From contig NZ_AP024650.1 in assembly GCF_019977275.1 (NCBI RefSeq), positions 1,488,001 to 1,552,000 on the forward strand: a stretch of 64,000 nucleotides of DNA, written 5' to 3'. Under the pieces are notes generated by a model that did no database searches, was not told where the DNA came from, and saw only the letters and a program-made list of their open reading frames with translations. This stretch comes from Arthrobacter sp. StoSoilB19 (GTDB taxonomy: Bacteria > Actinomycetota > Actinomycetes > Actinomycetales > Micrococcaceae). Numbering within the stretch: position 1 is the stretch's first letter; each line of letters starts with the position of its first letter. Below, one piece after another: positions 7,939 through 15,653 of the stretch. The translations under genes and the position numbers were made by a program.

Positions 7939-9076
7939 CGTGGACAGCGTAGATGTTTCCGGTACCGGGGTTGCTGGTTCCACCACCACCGGCGGCGCAG
8001 CAGCCTCCGTCGACACCATAACTCCGGAAGCCACAGCAACTCCGGAAACCACAGCGCAATCCAGCTGGACAGTCTGGCAGTTGGACGCATCCGTGACCGT
8101 TACCGATCCCGGCAAGCTTGCCGCGGCGGAAGCCATTGTCCGCGGCGTGGTGGCCGCCGTCGACCTCGCCTGCAGCCGTTTCCGCGGCGATTCTGAACTG
8201 GTGCGGCTCCAGCCGCGAATGGCGTCGGGCGTCAGCGTAAGCCCACTGTTCCGGCTGCTCCTGGAACGCGCCCTGGACGTGGCGGAGATGACCGGCGGCG
8301 ATGTGGATCCCACGCTCGGGGCAGACCTGGCAGCCCTGGGCCACGGCCCGGGGATGCAGGGCCGGCCCGGGCTGCACAGCGTGCCGGTGCCGGCGCTGCC
8401 CGCGCCGTCGCCGCACATCCCGTTGCCGCCCGACCCTGCTCCCAGGCTCCCGGGCTGGTCCCGCGTCACACTCGATTCGGCCAAGCTGACCGTACCGGCT
8501 GACCTGCGCCTCGACCTGGGCGCGTCAGCCAAGGCTGTCGCCGCGGATCTTGCCGCCGCCGAGGTGCACCGGAAGCTGGGCTGCGGGGTCCTCGTGGGCC
8601 TGGGCGGCGACCTTGCGTCCGCAGGGCCGGGACCCACGGTGGAAGGGAACCCGGGCCAGTGGCAGGTCCTGGTTCAGGACCTTCCCGCAGACCCGGCCCA
8701 ACAAATCTCTTTGGCGCCGGGATATGCCCTGGCTACGTCCAGTACCCAAAAGCGCCGCTGGACGCACGAAGGGACGACCGTCCACCACATCCTTGACCCC
8801 CGCTTTGGCCTCCCGGCCGAAACAGTTTGGCGTTCGGTGACCGTGGCGGCCCTTACCTGCCTGCAAGCCAACGCGTTCAGTACTGCTGCCATAGTCCGCG
8901 GCTTCGCGGCCCTGGAATGGTTCCGGGCCGAAGGGATCCCGGCCCGGCTCGTGGACAGCAGAGGCAGGGTGACAACCACCGGTGGCTGGCCGGCCGGTGG
9001 CTGCCACCCTGCCGCAAACGCTGCAGGCACCAGCGCTGGAAGCTTCACGGCCGGTGGGGGTGTCCGCCATGGATGA
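7916..9076 (+). CDS. apbE: FAD:protein FMN transferase (ApbE family)
   Basis: Transfers FMN from FAD to a Thr/Ser of target proteins. Of the 386 residues, the first 50 are a Ser/Thr/Gly-rich leader and the catalytic domain runs from about 52 to 370. Family motifs: GGDVDPTLGADLAALG (127-142), LDLGASAKAVAADLA (199-213), VGLGGDLASAG (227-237), TSSTQKRRW (274-282) and HHILDPRFGLPAE (290-302). In the C-terminal motif TCLQANAFSTAAIVRG the usual metal-binding Asp is Asn319; I think Asn occurs in other actinobacterial members, so loss of function cannot be concluded. No lipobox is seen. ATG 7916 is the only suitable start near the beginning. The stop overlaps the next start. Confidence 0.88.
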   Translation: MAGPRGPDVDSVDVSGTGVAGSTTTGGAAASVDTITPEATATPETTAQSSWTVWQLDASVTVTDPGKLAAAEAIVRGVVAAVDLACSRFRGDSELVRLQPRMASGVSVSPLFRLLLERALDVAEMTGGDVDPTLGADLAALGHGPGMQGRPGLHSVPVPALPAPSPHIPLPPDPAPRLPGWSRVTLDSAKLTVPADLRLDLGASAKAVAADLAAAEVHRKLGCGVLVGLGGDLASAGPGPTVEGNPGQWQVLVQDLPADPAQQISLAPGYALATSSTQKRRWTHEGTTVHHILDPRFGLPAETVWRSVTVAALTCLQANAFSTAAIVRGFAALEWFRAEGIPARLVDSRGRVTTTGGWPAGGCHPAANAAGTSAGSFTAGGGVRHG

Positions 9077-9626
9077 AGCGATGTGGGCCTTTGGCCGCGT
9101 CAGTGGGTTTGTGTCCCTTGCCCTGTTCACCGGATCCGTACTGCTGGGGATCCTGAACCGGTCCGGCCGGCCGTTCATGGTGCTGCCCCGGTTTTCCATC
9201 AGCCTCCTGCACCGGAACATCTCCCTGCTCGCCACGGTCTTCCTGGGGCTGCACGTGGGCTCCCTGCTTCTTGACTCCTACGCAAAATTGAACCCGGTGG
9301 ACATCGTGGTGCCGTTCCTTGGTTCTTTCCAGCCGTTCTGGCAGGGGCTGGGGACGGTGGCCCTGGACCTTGTCCTGGCTGTGGTGGTGACGGGGCTGCT
9401 GCGCCACCGGATCGGGCTGCGCAGCTTCAAGGCTGTCCACTGGCTCAGCTACGGCGTGTGGCCGGTGGCAATGGCGCACGCCCTCGGCAACGGCACCGAC
9501 GCCTCAAGCGGCTGGTTCCTCCTGCTGGCTGTGGCGTCCGCGGTGGCTGTTGCCGCGGCCCTGCTGTGGCGGCTGAGCCCGTCCTTCCTCGAGACCTCGC
9601 ATGCCAGGCAAGGAAACCTCCCGTGA
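9069..9626 (+). CDS. Ferric-reductase-like transmembrane haem protein
   Basis: A 185-residue membrane protein with about five hydrophobic helices (roughly 8-29, 48-69, 95-112, 121-139, 148-168). Four histidines are placed as in ferric-reductase/NOX-type haem domains: H48 (LLHRN) and H62 (LGLHVGS) on one side, H124 (VHWLSYG) and H137 (MAHALGNGTD) on the other. The spacings are 14 and 13 residues, as expected for bis-His haem ligands across a helix pair. There is no FAD/NAD(P) domain, so it needs a partner for reducing equivalents; the NuoF-like protein and ferredoxin downstream are obvious candidates. It overlaps apbE by 8 nt and the next gene by 4 nt. Confidence 0.82.
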   Translation: MDEAMWAFGRVSGFVSLALFTGSVLLGILNRSGRPFMVLPRFSISLLHRNISLLATVFLGLHVGSLLLDSYAKLNPVDIVVPFLGSFQPFWQGLGTVALDLVLAVVVTGLLRHRIGLRSFKAVHWLSYGVWPVAMAHALGNGTDASSGWFLLLAVASAVAVAAALLWRLSPSFLETSHARQGNLP

Positions 9627-10945
9627 GCCGTGACATCCACCCCCAGGTGGCCCCCGGGATCCAGCCGCAGGTGTCCCGGAAGGGCCACGATGACCCCCAC
9701 AACAGCGGTCACCGGCCGGCATCCCGGGACAGCAGCCACCAGGAGCCGCGCCTCCTGGCCGCAGGCCCCGACGCAGGGTGGGCCCAGCACCTGGACACCT
9801 TCGGGCCCTGGGAGCCGCAGCCTGCCGCGGGCGGCCTGCTGGAGGCGCTGGCGGTGGCCGGACTGACTGGCCGGGGTGGGGCCGCCTTCGAAACCTGGCG
9901 CAAGGCCACGGCGGCCGCCGGCCAGGGCAGGAAGGGTTTGTTTTCCGCCAAACCTGTGGTGATCGCCAACGGCGCCGAAGGCGAACCGCTCAGCTTCAAG
10001 GACCGGACGCTCCTGGCTCATGCGCCCCATCTCGTCATTGACGGACTGTTGGTCCTGGCCGCTGCCCTGGGCGGCGCCGGCATGTACGTCTACGCGCCGG
10101 CGGCCAGCCTGCCCCGCATGCGGCAGGCGCTCAAAGAGCGCCCGGGGGCCGCGAAGATCCGCCTGGTGGAGTCGCCCGAAACGTTCATCTCCGGGGAGTC
10201 GAGCGCGGTGGTCAACATGATTGCCAACGGTGCCGCCGTGCCCACGGACCAGCGCGGGCGCCTCAGCGAGTCGGGACTCAACGGCCGCCCCACCCTGGTG
10301 GCCAATGTCGAAACCCTGGCCCAGGTTGCCCTGATCGCACGCTACGGGGCGCAGTGGTTCCGCCAGGCCGGCACCGCAACGGATCCCGGCACCCGGCTGG
10401 TGTCCGTGTCCGGCCCCGCCCCGGTCCGGGATGTGGTGCTGGAGGTGCCCGGCGGCGTGCAACTTTCCGCGGTCCTGAAGGAAGCGGGGATGGATCCCGC
10501 CTCCTTGTCCGCCGTCCTGGTGGGCGGCTACCACGGCCGGTGGGTACGCCCCGGGGCATACGCCATCTCGCCCGCGGGACCGCCGGACCGGACCGCCCGG
10601 CCGGGTGCAGGAGTGATCCATGCCCTGGACCTGCAGGACTGCGGCATCCAGGCGACGGCCCGGATTGTCAGCTACCTGGCCAACCAGTCCGCCCGGCAAT
10701 GCGGGCCATGCATGTTCGGCCTGCCGGCCATGGCATCCGTCCTGAACAGGATTGGCGGAGGGGAACGCAATCCCCGCTTGGCCTCCGAGCTGGACCGCCT
10801 GGGGCGGCTGGTTTCCGGCCGCGGCGCCTGCCGGCATCCGGAGGGAACCACCGGACTGGTCAGCAGCGCCCTTGAGGTGTTTGCCCCGGACTTCCGGGCC
10901 CACCTTTCCGGATACTGCACGGGTCCGGGAGGCGCAGCGGCATGA
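9623..10945 (+). CDS. NuoF-like NAD(P)H/FMN flavoprotein with SLBB and iron-sulfur region
   Basis: A 440-residue homologue of the NADH-binding subunit of complex I and HoxF. It shows the FMN/NADH signature GLTGRGGAAFETWRK (80-94), ANGAEGEPLSFKDR (115-128), SGESSAVVNMI, the conserved ANVETLAQV (227-235), an SLBB stretch (about 268-310) and a C-terminal iron-sulfur region. In the last, complex I has C-x2-C-x2-C plus a distant Cys; here the first is Ala357, leaving Cys360, Cys363 and Cys403. No other nuo genes are near, so it is not part of a complex I operon. The first 45 residues are hydrophilic and His-rich. GTG 9623 overlaps the previous stop; AAGGAA lies upstream. Confidence 0.82.
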   Translation: MSRDIHPQVAPGIQPQVSRKGHDDPHNSGHRPASRDSSHQEPRLLAAGPDAGWAQHLDTFGPWEPQPAAGGLLEALAVAGLTGRGGAAFETWRKATAAAGQGRKGLFSAKPVVIANGAEGEPLSFKDRTLLAHAPHLVIDGLLVLAAALGGAGMYVYAPAASLPRMRQALKERPGAAKIRLVESPETFISGESSAVVNMIANGAAVPTDQRGRLSESGLNGRPTLVANVETLAQVALIARYGAQWFRQAGTATDPGTRLVSVSGPAPVRDVVLEVPGGVQLSAVLKEAGMDPASLSAVLVGGYHGRWVRPGAYAISPAGPPDRTARPGAGVIHALDLQDCGIQATARIVSYLANQSARQCGPCMFGLPAMASVLNRIGGGERNPRLASELDRLGRLVSGRGACRHPEGTTGLVSSALEVFAPDFRAHLSGYCTGPGGAAA

Positions 10946-11202
10946 CGACGTACCTGCACATCGACTGGACCAGCTGTGACGGCCGGGGCCTTTGCACCGA
11001 ACTTCTTCCCGGCGTGCTGGACCGGGACGACTGGGGGTATCCCGTGGCCCGCGGCAAGGCGGGCCGCGAACGCACGGACGTGCCCCTGCGGGAAGCCGAC
11101 CGGGAAGCCGCCCAGGAGGCCGTCTTCCTCTGCCCCAAACTGGCACTGAGCCTGCACGGGCGGACGCCGCAGCAACCGGACCAGAAGGTGCCTGGCCGGT
11201 AG
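10942..11202 (+). CDS. Small ferredoxin with three cysteines
   Basis: An 86-residue ferredoxin. Cys12 and Cys18 (SCDGRGLC, spacing x5) and Cys64 (FLCPKLAL) match the [3Fe-4S] single-cluster type, in which the second cysteine of a [4Fe-4S] site is missing. The Cys-Pro of the last ligand is conserved. Acidic residues around LDRDDWGYP are usual for such electron carriers. It overlaps the NuoF-like gene by 4 nt (ATGA), so the two are made together, and electron transfer between them is the simplest reading. It is the last gene of the operon; dnaG starts 28 nt later from its own promoter-like box. Confidence 0.85.
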   Translation: MTTYLHIDWTSCDGRGLCTELLPGVLDRDDWGYPVARGKAGRERTDVPLREADREAAQEAVFLCPKLALSLHGRTPQQPDQKVPGR

Positions 11203-11230
11203 GGGCCAGGCCTGACACTAAGATTGCTGT

Positions 11231-13177
11231 GTGGCTGGGCTGATCAAACGTGAAGATATCGACGAAGTACGCCAGCGCACGGACATCAAGGAAGTGGTGG
11301 ACGGCTACGTCACGCTCAAGGGTGCCGGGCTGGGAACCTTCAAGGGTCTGTGCCCCTTCCACGACGAGCGCTCGCCGTCCTTCACCGTCCGTCCCCAGGT
11401 AGGCCGCTACCACTGCTTCGGCTGCGGCGAGGACGGTGACGTCATTGCCTTCGTGCAAAAGCAGGACCACAGTTCCTTCCAGGAAGCCGTGGAAAAGCTT
11501 GCCGCCCGGATCGGCTACGAGCTCCGCTACGAGGACGGCGGGACCGGGCCCAACCGCGAGGAGGTGGGCCGCCGCCAGCGGCTCCTGGACGCGCACAAGA
11601 TCGCGGACGAGTTCTTCCGCGCCCAGCTGCTCACCCCCGGCGCCGCCGAGGCCAGGAATTTCCTGTTTGGCCGGGGCTTTGACAGGGCAGCGGCGGAACA
11701 CTTTGGCTGCGGGTACGCCCCGCAAGGGTGGGATGCCCTCCTGAAGCATCTCCGCGGCCGCGGTTTCACCGATGCCGAGCTCAAGCTCACCGGGATGTTC
11801 AGCGAGGGCAACCGGGGAATTTACGACCGTTTCCGTGGCCGCCTCATCTGGCCCATCAAGGACATGGCCGGCGACACCATCGGCTTCGGCGCGCGCAAGC
11901 TCTACGAGGACGATCAGGGCCCCAAGTACCTGAACACCCCGGAAACCACCCTCTACAAGAAGTCACAGGTCCTGTACGGCATCGACCTCGCCAAGCGCAG
12001 CATCGCCAAGGACCGCCAGCTGGTGGTGGTGGAGGGCTACACCGACGTGATGGCCTGCCACCTGGCGGGAATTACGACGGCGGTGGCCACGTGTGGCACC
12101 GCGTTCGGCACCGAGCACATCAAGATAGCCCGCCGGCTGTTGTCAGACGACGGCACCGGGGGAGAGGTGGTGTTCACCTTCGACGGCGACGCCGCCGGCC
12201 AGAAGGCGGCCCTCCGGGCCTTCGAGGAGGACCAGCGGTTCACCGCGCAGACCTACGTGGCCGTGGAACCCACGGGTGCCGACCCCTGCGACCTCCGGCT
12301 CAGCCGGGGCGATGAAGCCGTGCACGCCCTGATCCAGTCCCGGCGGCCGCTGTTCGAGTTCGCCATCCGCACCACGCTGAAGCAGTTCAACCTGGACACC
12401 GTCGAGGGCCGCGTGCAGGGCCTGAAGGCATCCGTGCCCGTGGTGGCGGCCATCCGCGACGCCTCCACCCGCACCGGCTACTGCCAGGCGCTGACCGGCT
12501 GGCTGGGCATGCCGGACCCCAACGAGGTCCTGCGCCTGGTCAATGCGGCCGTAAAGCGCGGAGACACGGGGCGCCCCGCCGCACCCGGCCAACAGCAGGG
12601 GGGAGGGGCTGCCCACCCGGCCACTGCCAACTCCGCCACCGCCCAGGCCGGCGGGCCCGGCGTGGCTGCCGGGCCGTCGTCGGGAGCTGTGCCCTCCTAC
12701 CACCGCCCCGACCCGCGGGACCCCGTGGCGTCCATGGAACGGCAGGCGCTGGAAGTGGCGCTGCAGCAGCCGTCGCTGCTGGCCGGTGGGGTTTGGGAGC
12801 GGTTCGCCGCCGCCAGGTTTGCCACCCCCGCCTTCCAGGCCGTCCATGACGCCATGCGCGCCACCGGCCCCGGGCTTGTGGGCGATCCCGTGCGCTGGGT
12901 GGAGCACGTCATGCACGAGGTTCCCGAGCCCCTCCGCCCCCTCGTCTCGGAGCTTGCCGTGGTGCCGCTGCCTGCCCACACGGAGGAAGCTGTGCTGAAG
13001 TACTGCCGCGACATCCTGTCCCGGCTTTTCGAACTCCAGATCACCCGCGTCAAGGCGGACAAGATGGGCCAGCTGCAGCGCCTGGACGCCGCAACGGATC
13101 CGGAAACCTACCAGCGGCTCAACCGTGAACTGATGATGCTGGAGATGGAACGCAGGGCACTGCGCGCGGAGACGTAG
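11231..13177 (+). CDS. dnaG: DNA primase
   Basis: Makes RNA primers at the replication fork. The N-terminal CHC2 zinc finger has C41, H44, C62 and C65 (CPFHDERSPSF ... YHCFGCGEDGD). The Toprim domain shows VVVEGYTDVMACH and FTFDGDAAGQKAALRAFE. The C-terminal helicase-binding part (about 500-648) follows a Pro/Gly/Ala-rich linker (about 450-495). The length of 648 residues fits actinobacterial DnaG. GTG 11231 begins MAGLIKREDIDEV, the normal N-terminus. TAAGAT at 11219-11224 ends 6 nt before it, so the transcript is probably leaderless. Confidence 0.96.
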   Translation: MAGLIKREDIDEVRQRTDIKEVVDGYVTLKGAGLGTFKGLCPFHDERSPSFTVRPQVGRYHCFGCGEDGDVIAFVQKQDHSSFQEAVEKLAARIGYELRYEDGGTGPNREEVGRRQRLLDAHKIADEFFRAQLLTPGAAEARNFLFGRGFDRAAAEHFGCGYAPQGWDALLKHLRGRGFTDAELKLTGMFSEGNRGIYDRFRGRLIWPIKDMAGDTIGFGARKLYEDDQGPKYLNTPETTLYKKSQVLYGIDLAKRSIAKDRQLVVVEGYTDVMACHLAGITTAVATCGTAFGTEHIKIARRLLSDDGTGGEVVFTFDGDAAGQKAALRAFEEDQRFTAQTYVAVEPTGADPCDLRLSRGDEAVHALIQSRRPLFEFAIRTTLKQFNLDTVEGRVQGLKASVPVVAAIRDASTRTGYCQALTGWLGMPDPNEVLRLVNAAVKRGDTGRPAAPGQQQGGGAAHPATANSATAQAGGPGVAAGPSSGAVPSYHRPDPRDPVASMERQALEVALQQPSLLAGGVWERFAAARFATPAFQAVHDAMRATGPGLVGDPVRWVEHVMHEVPEPLRPLVSELAVVPLPAHTEEAVLKYCRDILSRLFELQITRVKADKMGQLQRLDAATDPETYQRLNRELMMLEMERRALRAET

Positions 13178-13270
13178 GCGGGAGCCTGGGGCGGGCGGGC
13201 GTGGCAGAGGTCACCGGCCGCCCGATTTCGTTTCCGCCGCAGGTGTTTGCTAGGCTAATACCCGCTTCAT

Positions 13271-13343
13271 TCCTCCTTAGCTCAATTGGCAGAGCATTCG
13301 ACTGTTAATCGAAGGGTTGCTGGTTCAAGTCCAGCAGGAGGAG
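13271..13343 (+). tRNA. tRNA-Asn (GTT), copy 1
   Basis: A 73-nt cloverleaf. The acceptor arms TCCTCCT and AGGAGGA pair fully, the D arm is GCTC/GAGC, the anticodon stem is TTCGA/TCGAA with loop CTGTTAA (anticodon GTT), and the T arm is GCTGG/CCAGC with loop TTCAAGT. Discriminator is G. The CCA end is not encoded. Confidence 0.97.
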
Positions 13344-13348
13344 CTTCC

Positions 13349-13383
13349 AATCCCCGTTCCGGCCTCCGGAACGGGGATTTTTT
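13349..13383 (+). terminator. Intrinsic terminator of tRNA-Asn copy 1
   Basis: Stem AATCCCCGTTCC / GGAACGGGGATT (12 bp) with a short loop, followed by a run of T (13378-13383). Confidence 0.9.
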
Positions 13384-13467
13384 GTCTCCCATATGGGGCG
13401 TGTGGGCCCGTGAAACCGCCGATTTCCCTTGGGCCGGAATCCTTTGCTAATGTCATACCTGCTTCAT

Positions 13468-13540
13468 TCCTCCTTAGCTCAATTGGCAGAGCATTCGACT
13501 GTTAATCGAAGGGTTGCTGGTTCAAGTCCAGCAGGAGGAG
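13468..13540 (+). tRNA. tRNA-Asn (GTT), copy 2
   Basis: Identical over all 73 nt to the copy at 13271-13343, with the same GCTTCAT immediately upstream. Anticodon GTT in loop CTGTTAA. Confidence 0.97.
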
Positions 13541-13550
13541 CGCTACGAAA

Positions 13551-13588
13551 AATCCCCGTTCCTCCACCCGGAGGAACGGGGATTTTTT
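13551..13588 (+). terminator. Intrinsic terminator of tRNA-Asn copy 2
   Basis: Stem AATCCCCGTTCCTCC / GGAGGAACGGGGATT (15 bp), loop ACCCG-like, then six T. The outer 12 bp are the same as in the first terminator. It also faces the convergent gene ending at 13613. Confidence 0.92.
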
Positions 13589-13612
13589 CTTTCCGCGGGG
13601 CGGGAAGCCGGG

Positions 13613-14020
13613 CTAGACGAAGTCCATTTCCACTTGCAGGAATCTTTCGGCCTCGGCAATTGCTGCCTCGAAGGCCTCCTTCTCGGTAGGTGACTTCCGG
13701 GGCTCGCGGGGGTTCCATTCGTGCGGAGCGGAGTGGATCCTGACAAAACCGGCGTCCGGCGGGGCGTAGAAGATGCCGAACCGCTGCACGGGCCATTCCG
13801 GCGAGGTCTCCGGCGCCACCAGCAGGGCTGCATTGAAGGCGGGGTTGAACCATTGGGCGATGGGCCGGCGCCGGTCTTCGGTGAACAGCCCGGCCGCGTA
13901 CAGTGCCGCCGACTGCTGGCCCGCCTGCGCGCACAGCCGCTCCCACCACAGTGGCAGGATTCGGGCGTCGCACCGTTGCCATGTGGCCGGAAGTGGCGGT
14001 TGGTTCTGCCAGCTGGACAC
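13613..14020 (-). CDS. Conserved hypothetical cytoplasmic protein
   Basis: A 135-residue soluble protein with no recognised domain. It is rich in Trp and Pro (SWQNQPPLPATWQRCDARILPLWWERL), with a central segment RRPIAQWFNPAFNAALLVAPE and an acidic C-terminal helix (EKEAFEAAIAEAERFLQVEMDF). There is no signal peptide or membrane segment. GTG 14020 is chosen because TAAAAT (complement of 14027-14032) ends 6 nt before it, the leaderless arrangement also seen at dnaG. The codon usage is like that of its neighbours. It is transcribed towards the tRNA terminators. Function unknown. Confidence 0.7.
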   Translation of the reverse strand: MSSWQNQPPLPATWQRCDARILPLWWERLCAQAGQQSAALYAAGLFTEDRRRPIAQWFNPAFNAALLVAPETSPEWPVQRFGIFYAPPDAGFVRIHSAPHEWNPREPRKSPTEKEAFEAAIAEAERFLQVEMDFV

Positions 14021-14084
14021 GGGATTATTTTATCCCTGCAGGCAGCCGCAGGGGCAGGGAAAGCCGCCCCGTGCGGCATGTCGG

Positions 14085-14309
14085 TCAGCGGCGGTTCCTG
14101 CGCCCGCGCTTCCCTGGTCCACCCTTTCCCGGTCCACCCTTCCCCGGTCCAGGGTTCACGCGGTAGAGGAGAGCGGCGCCTGCCAGCATCCCCAGGACGA
14201 TGCCGGTGGCAGGGTTGCCAAGGGCGCGGCCGGCGAAATAGCCCACGACGGCGCCAAGCACGGCCCCGAGGAAAAGTCCCCTGCCGTTGCGGTGCGGTTT
14301 GCTGCTCAT
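14085..14309 (-). CDS. Small membrane protein, unknown
   Basis: A 74-residue protein. Residues 12-49 are two closely spaced Gly/Ala-rich hydrophobic helices of the glycine-zipper type (FLGAVLGAVVGYFAGRALG and TGIVLGMLAGAALLYRV). The C-terminus is GPGKGG repeated, ending in RGRRNRR, encoded by three 15-bp units (14110-14154). A GAAAGG ribosome binding site lies 8 nt before the ATG. The gene lies downstream of the exporter gene, separated by an 18-bp repeat array. No function can be given. Confidence 0.6.
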   Translation of the reverse strand: MSSKPHRNGRGLFLGAVLGAVVGYFAGRALGNPATGIVLGMLAGAALLYRVNPGPGKGGPGKGGPGKRGRRNRR

Positions 14310-14342
14310 GGGCTGCCTTTCACAGGACGGCTGGAACGTGGA

Positions 14343-14450
14343 GTGGATTGACGGCGCTCAGTGGATCGAAGGGGCTCAGTGGATCGAAGGGGCTCGGTGG
14401 ATTGAAGGCACTCAGTGGATTGAAGGTACTCAGTGGATGGAAGGTACGGT
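14343..14450. repeat. 18-bp tandem repeat array overlapping the end of the exporter gene
   Basis: Six contiguous 18-bp units based on GTGGATTGAAGGCACTCA (14343, 14361, 14379, 14397, 14415, 14433), differing at 2-6 positions. The stop codon of the minus-strand exporter gene (14430-14432) lies inside the array, so the array covers both the last codons and the intergenic region. There are no spacers between units, so this is a minisatellite and not a CRISPR array. Confidence 0.92.
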
Positions 14451-15653
14451 GCGCGGCCGGACCACCAGCCAAAGGGCGGCGATGGCCAGCAGGATGCAGG
14501 AGGCCTGCACCGCACCCATCGGCGCGGCGCTGGTGATGCCCAGCCAGCCCACCACGGGCGAAATCAGTCCTGCCATGAGGAACGTGGCCGCACCCAGCAG
14601 CGATGCCGCAGTCCCGGCCTGGGCCGCATGGCCCGCCAGCGCCAGCACCTGCACGCAGGGGAACATGAAGCCCGTGCCCAGGATGTAGAACCACAGCGGG
14701 ACCATCACGCCCCACAGCCCAAGGCCTGCCCGGTCGAACACCACGATCAGCAGGCCCATCAGGAACATCCAGGCGGTGGCCCCGGCCAGGATCCATTGCG
14801 GCGGGATGATCCTGATCAGCCGGGCACTGGTCTGCACGCCGGCCACGATGCCCAGGGAATTGATGCCGAACAGCAGCCCGTACTGCTGGGCAGAGAATCC
14901 GAACACTTCCTGGAACAGGAAGGGGGAGGCGGAGAGGTAGGTGAAGAGGCCGCCGAAGTTGAAGCCGGCCACCATCAGCAGCCCCACGAAGATCCGGTCG
15001 CTGAAGAGTGCCTTGTAGCGCTGCCGGGCCGTCATGCCGCTCTGGCCCCGCTTCTCCGGCGGAAGGGTTTCACGCACCAGGAGGAGGGCGGCCACGATCA
15101 CCAACGTCCCGTATACCGCCAGGAACACAAAGATGCCGGGCCACGGCATCACCAGGAGCAGCTGTGAGCCGATGACGGGGGCCAGGATGGGTGCCAGCCC
15201 GTTGACCAGGGACATCCGGGAGAACATCCGCACCATGGCATAGCCGGAGAACAGGTCACGCACCATGGCCATGGCCACCACGCCGCCCCCGGCCGCGCCG
15301 ACCCCCATGAGCACACGGAAGACTCCCAAGGTGGCGATGTCCGTGGACAGGGCAGCACCCAGGGAGGCCGCAATGTGCACTGCCGTGGCCAGGATCAGCG
15401 GGGTCCGCCGGCCGAACCTGTCACTGAAGGGACCCACCACCAGCTGTCCAAAAGCAAAACCGACCGTTGTCCCGGCCAGGGTGAGCTGGACCTGCGCCTC
15501 GGTTACCCCCAGGCTTGCCTCCAGCGCGGGAAAGGCCGGCAGGTACAGGTCGATGGTGAACGGGCCGAGGGCCGTGAGGGCGCCCAGGAGGAGGATGTAC
15601 AGGAGCTTGCGGCGGCGGCTCAGCAGGTCGCCCGGATTAGGGGGATTGGTCAC
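14430..15653 (-). CDS. Bcr/CflA-type multidrug efflux MFS transporter
   Basis: A 407-residue, 12-helix major facilitator protein that would expel drugs or metabolites with the proton gradient. The family is supported by the DHA1 features TIDLYLPAFPALEASLGVT at the end of helix 1 and GPFSDRFGRRTPLI (motif A, loop 2-3). The short C-terminus ends in RPRTVPSIH. GTG 15653 is the start: TAGGAT lies 8 nt upstream (leaderless) and the residues before it are not membrane-protein-like. The final codons lie within an 18-bp tandem repeat array. Confidence 0.87.
   Translation of the reverse strand: MTNPPNPGDLLSRRRKLLYILLLGALTALGPFTIDLYLPAFPALEASLGVTEAQVQLTLAGTTVGFAFGQLVVGPFSDRFGRRTPLILATAVHIAASLGAALSTDIATLGVFRVLMGVGAAGGGVVAMAMVRDLFSGYAMVRMFSRMSLVNGLAPILAPVIGSQLLLVMPWPGIFVFLAVYGTLVIVAALLLVRETLPPEKRGQSGMTARQRYKALFSDRIFVGLLMVAGFNFGGLFTYLSASPFLFQEVFGFSAQQYGLLFGINSLGIVAGVQTSARLIRIIPPQWILAGATAWMFLMGLLIVVFDRAGLGLWGVMVPLWFYILGTGFMFPCVQVLALAGHAAQAGTAASLLGAATFLMAGLISPVVGWLGITSAAPMGAVQASCILLAIAALWLVVRPRTVPSIH

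Larger units (their letters stand above)
13246..13383 (+). other. tRNA-Asn cassette, copy 1 (promoter core, tRNA, terminator)
   Basis: A unit consisting of a TTTGCTA promoter core 25 nt before the tRNA, a GCTTCAT spacer end, the tRNA and its own hairpin terminator. The same arrangement recurs 197 bp downstream at 13443-13588. Confidence 0.7.

Noticed and set aside
7570..11202. Operon considered as part of complex I (nuo) or a hydrogenase
   Set aside because: No nuoE, nuoG, membrane nuo or hydrogenase subunit genes are present, and the NuoF-like protein lacks one cluster cysteine.
9449..11749. Open frame of 766 codons on the minus strand opposite the NuoF-like, ferredoxin and dnaG genes
   Set aside because: It is antisense to three genes with clear family motifs; the translated sequence is Gly/Arg/Pro/Ala-rich without domains. 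In DNA with high GC at third positions such shadow frames are common.
13271..13540. tRNA-Asn pair considered as an integration site with att repeats
   Set aside because: The repeats are two complete tRNA genes with terminators, only 197 bp apart, and no integrase or foreign genes follow.
14343..14450. Repeat array considered as CRISPR
   Set aside because: Units of 18 bp follow one another with no spacers, and no cas genes are in the window.
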